DNA of 64,000 nt from Paenibacillus alvei DSM 29 (GTDB lineage: Bacteria > Bacillota > Bacilli > Paenibacillales > Paenibacillaceae), in contig NZ_AMBZ01000001.1 in NCBI RefSeq assembly GCF_000293805.1, forward strand, positions 462,001-526,000, given 5' to 3'. Each line of letters opens with the position of its first letter. Within the stretch, counting starts at the first letter, position 1. Position numbers and translations under genes: made by a program. This document shows positions 26,966 to 34,746 of the stretch, piece after piece. The notes beneath the pieces were generated by a model. It was not told where the DNA came from. It was given only the letters and a program-made list of their open reading frames with translations, and did no database searches.

Positions 26966-27841
26966 CTATTTCAATGCTTGTACTGCAAGTGCTAGCGCAC
27001 CTGTAATTCCTGCACGATCCTGCAATGCTGGAGGCACGATGTAATCCTCGTTCACTTCCAAAATAGCAGGATGCTGAACGTATCCGTTCAACAGTGTCTT
27101 CACCTGCTCGCGAATGCGCGGGAACAGATGAAGCTGCTTGGAGACGCCGCCGCCGAGAATGATTTTTTCCGGAGAAATCGTCAAAATATAGTTCATCAGC
27201 GCTTGCGCCAAATAGAAGGTTTGAAGCTCCCAAGCCTTATGATCCTCGCCCAATTGATACGCCTTCACGCCCCAGCGCGCTTCGATTGCCGGACCTGCAG
27301 CAAGGCCTTCCAAGCAATCTTTATGGTACGGGCATTTGCCCTCATACGTATCTTCTGGATGACGCTTCACCATAATATGACCCATCTCTGGATGAAGCAG
27401 CCCATGAACCAGCTTGCCCTCCACGACAGCACCTGCGCCAATGCCTGTACCTACTGTGATGTACAAGCAGCTGTTCAAGCCTTTGGCCGCTCCGAATGTC
27501 GCTTCGCCCAATGCCGCTCCGTTCACGTCTGTATCAAAGCCAATCGGCACATCGAAATGGCGCTTCAAATGCCCAACAACATCGTATCCGCTCCAATGCG
27601 GCTTAGGTGTTTTTGCGATATGTCCATATGTAGGACTGTTCGGATTCAGATCTACTGGCCCGAAGGAACCAAAGCCAATGCTGCTAACTCCTTTATCTTT
27701 AAAGAACGCAACCGTACGATCCATCGTCTCTTCCGGTGTCGTCGTCGGGAACGATTCGATTTGTTGAATTTGTCCATCTTCGGTACCGACACCAACGACA
27801 AACTTCGTGCCTCCGCCCTCAATAGCGCCTAACAATTTCAT
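26966..27841 (-). CDS. ROK-family fructokinase
   Basis: Sugar kinase of 291 residues, most like the zinc-containing bacterial fructokinases (ScrK/GmuE/YdhR type). ATP-binding AIEGGGTKFVVGVG at the start, GTGIGAGAVVEGKLVHG, and the zinc motif with His and Cys in HPEMGHIMVK..CPYHKDCLEG are visible. It would phosphorylate free fructose or mannose. Start at 27841 with AGGGAG a few bases upstream. A promoter and a cre site precede it, so CcpA control is likely. Confidence 0.88.
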   Translation of the reverse strand: MKLLGAIEGGGTKFVVGVGTEDGQIQQIESFPTTTPEETMDRTVAFFKDKGVSSIGFGSFGPVDLNPNSPTYGHIAKTPKPHWSGYDVVGHLKRHFDVPIGFDTDVNGAALGEATFGAAKGLNSCLYITVGTGIGAGAVVEGKLVHGLLHPEMGHIMVKRHPEDTYEGKCPYHKDCLEGLAAGPAIEARWGVKAYQLGEDHKAWELQTFYLAQALMNYILTISPEKIILGGGVSKQLHLFPRIREQVKTLLNGYVQHPAILEVNEDYIVPPALQDRAGITGALALAVQALK

Positions 27842-27949
27842 GTTTTCTCCCTCACCTTCTCAAGCCTGACTTTATCTGTCTCGTTCAGAGGAGATCCCTC
27901 ATATGCCAGCTTATGATCGCGCTTACGAAAATCGAAAACGCAAATCGCA

Positions 27950-27963
27950 AGACAACGTTTTCA
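27950..27963. promoter_or_regulatory. cre-like site in the ROK kinase leader
   Basis: Minus strand TGAAAACGTTGTCT, two mismatches from a perfect cre, placed just downstream of the predicted transcription start. Confidence 0.5.
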
Positions 27964-27971
27964 TCATATTG

Positions 27972-28000
27972 ATTATATCATTAGGTCATTCATGTTCCAA
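27972..28000 (-). promoter_or_regulatory. Promoter of the ROK kinase gene
   Basis: TTGGAA (27995-28000), 17-base spacer, TATAAT (27972-27977). The rest of the 327-base divergent gap holds no clear signal apart from an A/T-rich stretch before trpB. Confidence 0.6.
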
Positions 28001-28168
28001 TCATATGTCGCACATCATCTAAGATTCGGACACACATCCTGAGCTTTATACCCTTTTTCGTCTCTGTAAAGAGCTGATGCATCAGAAATAACATTAGACT
28101 TTAACACGATAGTGCGATAAAATATGAACAAATTATTGCTAATCATTGGAACCGAGGGGGTAATTCAC

Positions 28169-29329
28169 ATGACCGTATCAACAGAACAAGGCAGGTTCGG
28201 GCAGTTCGGAGGAAGCTATGTACCGCCCCAATTGCAAGGGGTATTGGAGCGTCTCGCAGAAGCCTTTTTCAAGTACAAGGACGACCCGGAATTTATCCAA
28301 GAATACAATATGTACGCACGCGAATACGTAGGTCGTGACAATCCGCTCACCTATGCGAAGCATCTGACAGAGAAGCTCGGCGGTGCCAAGATTTATTTGA
28401 AGCGCGAGGATTTGAATCACACCGGTTCCCATAAAATCAACAACGTGCTTGGGCAGATTCTGCTCGCTAAGCGCATGGGCGCACACCGCATCATCGCGGA
28501 AACAGGAGCAGGCCAGCACGGTGTTGCGACAGCAACGGTATGTGCCATGTTCGGCATGGAGTGCATCATTTACATGGGAGCAGAAGACATTCGCCGTCAG
28601 GCACTGAATGTATTCCGTATGGAATTGCTTGGAGCCAAGGTCATGTCGGTCTCAAAGGGGCAAGGACGATTGAAGGATGCGGTGGATGTAGCACTGGATG
28701 ATCTGGTGGAAAACTACGCATCTACGTTCTATCTGTTAGGTTCTGCTGTCGGGCCGCACCCGTTCCCGTCTATCGTGAAGCATTTCCAATCGATTATTAG
28801 TGAAGAATCGAAGCGTCAAATCGTGGAGAAAGAAGGTCGTCTCCCAGATGCCGTTATCGCCTGTGTTGGCGGCGGCAGCAATGCAATCGGCGCTTTCGCC
28901 CATTATATTGAGGAGCCATCAGTACGTCTAATTGGAGTCGAGCCAGATCAAGCGCCAACCTTAACAAAGGGTGTGCCTGGTGTACTGCATGGCTTCAAAT
29001 GTCTTGTCTTGTTAGACGAGGAAGGCAATCCTGCTCCAACTTACTCCATCGCAGCAGGCTTGGACTACCCGGGTATCGGACCCGAGCATAGCCACTTGAA
29101 TGAGTCCGGCCGCGCGGAATATGTGACGGTAACGAATGAAGAAGTGCTTGAAGCCTTCCAAGTGCTGTCAAAGACAGAGGGCATTATTCCTGCACTCGAG
29201 AGCGCACACGCAGTTGCTCATACATTAAAGCTCGCGCCAACGCTTAGAGAAGAGCAGATCATCATCGTCAACATCTCCGGTCGCGGGGATAAAGACGTCG
29301 AGCAAGTATTCCATATGCTGAATAAGTAA
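28169..29329 (+). CDS. trpB: Tryptophan synthase beta chain, stand-alone
   Basis: PLP enzyme joining indole and serine. 386 residues with [15 protein letters not shown] at the start, the PLP lysine in [25 protein letters not shown], and the glycine loop GGGSNAIG. It is TrpB1-like. Two positions differ from the common pattern: GRDNPL where GRPTPL or GRPSPL is usual, and GSHK where GAHK is usual. No trpA or other trp gene is nearby. The ATG at 28169 follows GAGGGGG by 8 bases; the frame is open from 28124 but without a good site. Confidence 0.93.
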   Translation: MTVSTEQGRFGQFGGSYVPPQLQGVLERLAEAFFKYKDDPEFIQEYNMYAREYVGRDNPLTYAKHLTEKLGGAKIYLKREDLNHTGSHKINNVLGQILLAKRMGAHRIIAETGAGQHGVATATVCAMFGMECIIYMGAEDIRRQALNVFRMELLGAKVMSVSKGQGRLKDAVDVALDDLVENYASTFYLLGSAVGPHPFPSIVKHFQSIISEESKRQIVEKEGRLPDAVIACVGGGSNAIGAFAHYIEEPSVRLIGVEPDQAPTLTKGVPGVLHGFKCLVLLDEEGNPAPTYSIAAGLDYPGIGPEHSHLNESGRAEYVTVTNEEVLEAFQVLSKTEGIIPALESAHAVAHTLKLAPTLREEQIIIVNISGRGDKDVEQVFHMLNK

Positions 29330-29336
29330 GACTAAG

Positions 29337-29398
29337 GTAGGATACCTATCCTACGCAAACAAACAGCCATAGTCCGTTCTCTACGGCTATGGCTGTTT
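29337..29398. terminator. Terminator after trpB (bidirectional)
   Basis: A short palindrome GTAGGATA/TATCCTAC (29337-29354) is followed by a stronger stem AAACAGCCATAG / CTATGGCTGTTT (29361-29398) between convergent genes. Confidence 0.75.
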
Positions 29399-29403
29399 CT
29401 GCT

Positions 29404-30762
29404 TTATTTGTTCTTGCGGGCAAGATCCAGCTTCGCTTGCGCCTGCTGCTCCAGATCCGCAATCGCCTGATCCAATGTCATCTTATCTCCGGCTACAGCA
29501 TGCAGCGCTTCATTCAACAGCTGCTCATACGCCTGATAGAAGCTGTCCGGAATGTTCTTCTTCCACTGCTCGTTCGTATGATGCTTCGATGGCTTCAGCA
29601 TATAAATGGATTCAGCGCCTCTTTCCAAACTTCTCGGGATATATCCCGTCCGCGCTGGTAAATCACTTCTTCCTGAACGGGATATGATCTTCGCCATCCC
29701 TGTGCCGTTCATGAACTTGACGAGCTCCCAAGCATCATGTTTATTTGCCGAATCGGCAGCAATGGCGAATATTTGCGTGGCAGAGATTCTGTTGGACTCA
29801 TCTGCGTGCGCCGGATTGATTGGGGCGGTCACCATGCCCCAATTTATCTTGGAAGAAGACCCGCCAATGTGTGCTGCAAAGGACGAATCATTGAGAATCA
29901 TCGGGGATTCCCCGTTAACGAATTTGTTCATGGCCAATATATAACGCGATCCCGGATCGCCGCTCTGCTCTGGCGGGCGAACGGATACCGCCTTTTTCTT
30001 GATCGCATCGACCGTTAACTGAAACGCTTGCTTCCAGCCTTCGGACTGCAGCAGCACCTTCTTGCCTTCCGCGTCGAATAGCTGCAAATCCCTCGTAGCT
30101 GCGACTTCCTGCAATACATCAGAAGCTTGATTATCAATCAATCCATAGGAAGCATCTTCATCCGTCCTGCCGTTATGGAATCTTGCAGACAATTCAAAGA
30201 GATCCTTCCACTGCATTTTATTGACCGGCAGATCAATACGTTTCTCCTGGAACATATCCGCATTATAGTATAAGTACCGAGCCCTGAGCGTGGGAGCAAG
30301 CCCAAATAGAGAACCGTTTCCCTTCTCGCGCAGCATGTCGATCAAACCGGGCATATAACCATCCAAATCGAATTGCTCCTGCTTGATCACCGATTCCAAA
30401 TCATACAGCTTGCCCATGCTGGATAAATGCTCGTACTCATCCAAATTGAGAACAAGGACGTCCGGCTTCTGGCGCTCCATCATGCGCTGCAACTTTTCCT
30501 GCGGGCTTAATTTGTCCGATGCGTCTTCTCCTTCATTCCCCGACTGGATGATCTCAATTTCAATGTCCGGGTACTGGCTTTTAAATAACTGGCCGTACTT
30601 GTTATGGAAGTCCTCCACATAGGGATAATACACCTTCAGCTTCCCGTTGCCTTCACCGCCAAGCCCATCTGGTACGGACTTACTCCCGAAGCATCCGCTT
30701 ATGACCAGGACGATGCTGAGCAGAAGCAGTATAGCTGCCTTTCGTTTTCCGGTTCGCCTCAT
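29404..30762 (-). CDS. Extracellular sugar-binding lipoprotein (ABC solute-binding, family 1)
   Basis: A 452-residue lipoprotein. The signal peptide ends in the lipobox VISGC (residues ~19-23), followed by a solute-binding fold of the carbohydrate type: LKVYYPYVEDFHNKYG, PDVLVLNLDEYEHLSS, GLAPTLRARYLYYNADMF and a C-terminal NGTGMAKIISRSGRSDLPAR. It is a paralogue of the adjacent lipoprotein. No permease or ATPase gene accompanies either. Start at 30762; the ribosome site (GGAG) is only about 2 bases upstream, so the start is less certain. Confidence 0.85.
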   Translation of the reverse strand: MRRTGKRKAAILLLLSIVLVISGCFGSKSVPDGLGGEGNGKLKVYYPYVEDFHNKYGQLFKSQYPDIEIEIIQSGNEGEDASDKLSPQEKLQRMMERQKPDVLVLNLDEYEHLSSMGKLYDLESVIKQEQFDLDGYMPGLIDMLREKGNGSLFGLAPTLRARYLYYNADMFQEKRIDLPVNKMQWKDLFELSARFHNGRTDEDASYGLIDNQASDVLQEVAATRDLQLFDAEGKKVLLQSEGWKQAFQLTVDAIKKKAVSVRPPEQSGDPGSRYILAMNKFVNGESPMILNDSSFAAHIGGSSSKINWGMVTAPINPAHADESNRISATQIFAIAADSANKHDAWELVKFMNGTGMAKIISRSGRSDLPARTGYIPRSLERGAESIYMLKPSKHHTNEQWKKNIPDSFYQAYEQLLNEALHAVAGDKMTLDQAIADLEQQAQAKLDLARKNK

Positions 30763-30807
30763 TTCTCCACTTCACTTCCCCTTTACATGCCTATTCATCG
30801 ATCTCTT

Positions 30808-32160
30808 TTATTTCAATTTGTCTTGGCGCACCTTCTGAAGCGCTGCCTGTGCCTTCTGCTGTAGTTCTGCCAAGGCCTCATCCACGGTTTTCTCTTTGTC
30901 AATGATGGCCTTCAATGCTTCCTCCCGCAAAGGAGAGTATGCAGTGTTAAAGTCACTTGGAACTCGCTTTATCGCCCACTCGTATTTCTTATTTTTTATT
31001 TGCAAGGCATAGAAAGCTTCTGTACTCTTGCCCTGAATCGACTTGACGAATCCGGTTCGCGTCGGCAGCTTATAGTAGATGGCAGAGCTTGCCTTCGCCA
31101 TCTCCGGTCCGTTGACGTACTTTACAAATTCCCAGGCGGCCCGCTTATTGCTCGAATGCTCGTTAATGGCAAAATACTCATAGGGCCTTGCACTTGTCGT
31201 TTCATTTGGGTGGGAGGGATCAATAGGAAACTGAACCATGCCCCAATCCATCTTGCTTGCCTTCTTGTTTTGCGGATCGCTAAACTCGCGAATAAAGCCT
31301 GAACTGCCGAAGGTCATGGCCGCGTTGCCTTGCAGGAAGAGATTGTCGGCCGCTAGGAGAAAACTCGAATCTCCCGGTTTCTTAACCTGCAGTGCGCGAG
31401 TGCGTATTGCATCCGCCACCATTTGATAGGCCTGCTTCCAACTCTCTGATTCGAGCAGGATATTCTCCCCCTTGGCATCGAATTCCTGTAGGCCCCATGT
31501 GTCCGCTATGCGATTCAGCATCCCAATTGCGTCCTCATCGCCAGCATATAGCCCAGGCATTCCCGTATCTTCGAAACGCACAGCCAGATCGAACAGATCC
31601 TTCCAGGTCATGCCGCCTTTGGGCAGATCTATTGCATTCGCTTTGAATAAATCGGCATTATAGTAGAGCACTTCCGTAAAGAAAAACGGCGGCAGGCCAA
31701 ATAGTGCGCCTCCTCCCTGCTCTCTCACCATATCAATCAAGCCTGGCATGAACCCTTCGAGATCGAATTGCTCCTGCTTGATGATCGACTCTAGATTGTA
31801 TAATTTGCCGTCCAATGCGTACTCTTCATAACTTGGAGCTGATAGAGTCAACACATCTGGCTGCTGTTCATCAATCAGCTTCGTTAATAGCGTCCCATAA
31901 TCAACACCTTTTTGGATTTGCATCTGCTGGTATAATCCCTTGGTCTCGACCACTTCGATGTCGATATTCGGAAATTTGAGCGTAAATACATTTCCGTATT
32001 CTCGAAAGAAATCACCCTCATCAGAGTAAAGCACCTTTAATTTGCCATGGCCATCTTTTCCGAGCTCCTCCAGCACAGGCTTCGGTCCGAAGCATCCGCT
32101 CACCAGAGCCATAATGCTTACTAGAATCGTACCTTGCTTCAACCACGAACCCCATCGCAT
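30808..32160 (-). CDS. Extracellular sugar-binding lipoprotein, paralogue
   Basis: A 450-residue lipoprotein with lipobox ALVSGC and the same arrangement as its downstream neighbour (GKLKVLYSDEGDFFREYG, DLESIIKQEQF-like NLESIIKQEQFDLEGFMPGLIDM, LYYNADLF). The two share their domain order and long identical stretches and arose by duplication. The stop lies 45 bases before the next start, so they are cotranscribed. The ATG at 32160 is about 13 bases from AAAGGAG; the in-frame ATG at 32172 is almost on top of that site and therefore less suitable. Confidence 0.85.
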   Translation of the reverse strand: MRWGSWLKQGTILVSIMALVSGCFGPKPVLEELGKDGHGKLKVLYSDEGDFFREYGNVFTLKFPNIDIEVVETKGLYQQMQIQKGVDYGTLLTKLIDEQQPDVLTLSAPSYEEYALDGKLYNLESIIKQEQFDLEGFMPGLIDMVREQGGGALFGLPPFFFTEVLYYNADLFKANAIDLPKGGMTWKDLFDLAVRFEDTGMPGLYAGDEDAIGMLNRIADTWGLQEFDAKGENILLESESWKQAYQMVADAIRTRALQVKKPGDSSFLLAADNLFLQGNAAMTFGSSGFIREFSDPQNKKASKMDWGMVQFPIDPSHPNETTSARPYEYFAINEHSSNKRAAWEFVKYVNGPEMAKASSAIYYKLPTRTGFVKSIQGKSTEAFYALQIKNKKYEWAIKRVPSDFNTAYSPLREEALKAIIDKEKTVDEALAELQQKAQAALQKVRQDKLK

Positions 32161-32240
32161 CTCGCCTATCATTCTCCTTTACTTCCGAATCCAAAGCCGC
32201 AGGCAACCCGTCCTGCAGCTTCTGCCGGCCTTAATCCCTA

Positions 32241-33004
32241 TCATTTTTTAATCATCGTTTTCGCGAGCTCGATCAGCTCTTCCTTCGTCAATGGATTACC
32301 GGGATTCGTGGCAATGGTAAATCTTATCCCTTTCTCCGTCCATGACACCGAATTTCTAACGAATTGAGGATACTTCTTCTTTGTTTCTGCATCATATTCG
32401 TCAGCAGATTTGTAATTGAACCCTTCGTCTTTGGCATCCTTTCCTAGCTCTAGCGTGAAGAGTTCCATGAACAACTTATCATTTCCTTTGGCGTACTCCA
32501 GCTTGATCTCTCCCACCTCTGGCGATTCTATCTTTTTGGAATACACCACTTTGCCTTTAGCTTCCGCTTTCACTTGTGCCTCAAATTTCTTACGATCGAT
32601 TGAATTCTCGATTTCTCCTTTGACAAAGGCATATCCCTCCGGCATGCCCTCTGGCTCCTGTATGATAGGCCCTTTTAATTTAGAACTATATTTTTCGTAG
32701 TCTTCATACTTGGAGAATGTCGGGAAATTTGTATAGTATAGAAACTCACTTCCGCCATTCAGCTTCTTATCGCTGACATACACGAGATAAACATCACCAG
32801 GATTTTTTTGAGCTTTACTATCCTTGCCTTCTCCGCTTCGATCATTTGCTTTTTCTCTGCATCAGTCGGCGCTTTGGCTGCTGCCGTCTTGAGCGCGATG
32901 CTGTTGCTTGATTGCGACGACGCTGCCTGTACAGCAGCGCTCATGGAACCTAGCAGCAGGATGCTGCAAAGTGTAGCGATTGTTACTTTCTTTGTGTTTT
33001 TCAT
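32241..33004 (-). pseudogene. Secreted DUF4367-like paralogue 1, frameshifted at poly-A
   Basis: Reads as two frames: 32759-33004 (signal peptide plus 50 residues) and 32241-32800 (rest). The product, if joined, would be about 254 residues: signal peptide MKNTKKVTIATLCSILLLGS..AVQA, a Lys-rich stretch, then a domain with PEGMPEGYAFVKGEI, GEIKLEYAKGNDK and VSWTEKGIRFTIATNPGNPLTKEELIELA, which resembles DUF4367 modules found on anti-sigma proteins. The break is at 32812-32818: A7 on the coding strand where the intact neighbour has A8. Function unknown. It is the third gene of a tandem set with 21-base gaps. Confidence 0.75.
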
Positions 33005-33025
33005 GGGTAATGCTCCTCTCCAGAA

Positions 33026-33760
33026 CTATTTTTTAATCATCGTTGTCGCAAGCTTCATTAAATCTTCCTCCGTCAATGGATTCTCGGGATTCACAGAGAG
33101 GAAAAATATTTTTCCGTTCTCCGACCAGGTAACTTGATTTCGATCAGTATGTAAGCTATCTGCGGCGGATTCGTATGTGTATTCTTTAGCCTCCTTCTCT
33201 TCGCTATAATCCGTTTGCATGTGGAGAATGATATTATCTTTTCCTTTTTTGTACTCCAGTTTGATCTCTCCCGCTTCCGTCCATTCCATCTTTTTGGAAT
33301 ATACCACTTTGCCTTTGGCTTCAGCCTTCACTTGTGCCTCGAACTGTTTACTGAACGAATTTTGGATTACTCCTTTAACAAAGGAATATCCTTCTGGCAT
33401 CCCCTCTGGCTCCTGTACGATTGCTCCCTTCAATTTAGAAGTCCATTTCTCGTAGTCTTCGTATTTTTTAAATGTCGGGAACTCCACATAATACAAAAAC
33501 TCACTATCGCCATTCAGCTTCTTATCGCTGACATACACGAGATAAACATCACCAGGATTTTTTTTGAGCTTTACTATCCTTGCCTTCTCCGCTTCGATCA
33601 GTTTCTTTTTCTCTGCATCAGTTGGAGCCTTGGCTGCCGCCGTTTTGAGCGTAATGCTATTGATTGATTGCGACGATGCTGCCTGTACAGCAGCACTCAT
33701 GGAACCTAACAGGAGAATGCTGCAAAGTGTAGCGATGGTTACTTTCTTTGTGTTTTTCAT
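33026..33760 (-). CDS. Secreted DUF4367-like paralogue 2, intact
   Basis: The only uninterrupted member of the set: 244 residues, Sec signal peptide with probable cleavage after AVQA (residue ~28), a charged linker ending LKKNPGDVYLVYVSDKKLNG, and the domain with PEGMPEGYSFVKGVI, GEIKLEYKKGKDN and VTWSENGKIFFLSVNPENPLTEEDLMKLATTM. The C-terminal pattern (W.e.g...l..n..npLt.eel..lA) is that of DUF4367-type domains. The start at 33760 has GAGAGGAG 8 bases upstream. Role unknown; the location suggests that it works with the sigma/anti-sigma fusion upstream. Confidence 0.75.
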   Translation of the reverse strand: MKNTKKVTIATLCSILLLGSMSAAVQAASSQSINSITLKTAAAKAPTDAEKKKLIEAEKARIVKLKKNPGDVYLVYVSDKKLNGDSEFLYYVEFPTFKKYEDYEKWTSKLKGAIVQEPEGMPEGYSFVKGVIQNSFSKQFEAQVKAEAKGKVVYSKKMEWTEAGEIKLEYKKGKDNIILHMQTDYSEEKEAKEYTYESAADSLHTDRNQVTWSENGKIFFLSVNPENPLTEEDLMKLATTMIKK

Positions 33761-33781
33761 GGGTAATGCTCCTCTCCAGAA

Positions 33782-34554
33782 CTATTTTTTAATCATCGTT
33801 TTCGCAAGCTTGATCATCTCTTCCTTCGTCAAAGGATTCTCGGGATTTGTGGAAATCGTGCATCTTACTCCTTTTTCTGTCCATGACAGTGAATTATTGA
33901 TGTCTGGAAGGATTTCATTCTTTGGCTGTTTAGCATTTTCTTCGGCCTTCTCGTCGGCAGACTTAAACTGGAATCCTTCTTTAGATTTCTTTTCCTCTCC
34001 GTTTTCTATCTTTCTCAGACTCAGCACCAATTTGTTTTTGCCATTGGCATATTCCAGCCTGATCATTCCCGCTTCATCCCATTCTATCTTTTTGGAATAC
34101 ACCACTTTGCCTTTGGCTTCAGCCTTCACGTGCGCATCGAACTGTTTAAACGGATTTTGGATTACTCCATTTACGAATTTATATCCTTCCGGCATCCCTT
34201 CTGGCTCCTGAATAACTGCTCCCTTCAATTTAGCTGTCCAGTTCTTGTAGTCTTCATATTTTGTGAATTTTGGAAACTCCGAAGAATATAAAAACTCACT
34301 TCCGCCATTCAGTTTTTTATCACTGACATATAGAACATAGAAATCCCCCGGATTTTTTTGATTTGAAATATCTTTTTCTTCTCCGCTTCGAACATTTTCT
34401 TTTTCTCTGCATCAGTTGGAGCTTTGGCTGCTGCCGTCTTGAGCGTGATACCGTTGAATGATTGCGACGACGCTGCCTGTACAGCAGCACTCATGGAACC
34501 TAGCAGCAGAATGCTGCAAAGTGTAGCGATTGTTACTTTCATCGTATTTTTCAT
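33782..34554 (-). pseudogene. Secreted DUF4367-like paralogue 3, frameshifted at poly-A
   Basis: First gene of the tandem set. Signal peptide and linker are in one frame (34309-34554), the DUF4367-like domain (PEGMPEGYKFVNGVI, GMIRLEYANGKNK, LSWTEKGVRCTISTNPENPLTKEEMIKLA) in another. Adding one A to the A7 run at 34352-34358 restores IKKNPGDFYVLYVSDKKLNG. The break point is the same codon as in paralogue 1. A joined product would have about 257 residues. Its promoter (34649-34677) matches that of the sigma fusion gene. Confidence 0.75.
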
Positions 34555-34648
34555 AGGTTATTCTCCTCTCTAGTTCAAACGATATTGGTTGTTAGTCAGG
34601 CCGCACGATAGCGTTTATGGGATCCCTTAGGCGCAAGCCTCTATCCTA

Positions 34649-34677
34649 ATTAACACAGCCGCCCTCATTTAGGTTCA
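34649..34677 (-). promoter_or_regulatory. ECF-type promoter of the DUF4367-like operon
   Basis: TGAACC (34672-34677), 17-base spacer, GTTAAT (34649-34654). The elements and spacing are identical to those upstream of the sigma fusion gene. Confidence 0.65.
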
Positions 34678-34694
34678 CTAATTTGGAAGGAATG

Positions 34695-34738
34695 CAAAAA
34701 AATGCTGCCCTTACGTCATATCCTGACGAGGACAGCAT
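34695..34738 (-). terminator. Terminator of the sigma/anti-sigma fusion gene
   Basis: ATGCTGTCCTCGTCA / TGACGTAAGGGCAGCAT imperfect stem followed by T7 on the minus strand. It separates the fusion gene from the DUF4367-like operon. The bases between this and 34554 hold the operon promoter and a leader with no riboswitch I can recognise. Confidence 0.85.
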
Positions 34739-34746
34739 CGTTCATC

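Noticed and set aside
34555-34648. Possible riboswitch in the leader of the DUF4367-like operon
   Set aside because: A few short complementary blocks, but no match to the conserved cores of lysine, c-di-GMP, c-di-AMP, fluoride or other riboswitches that I know.
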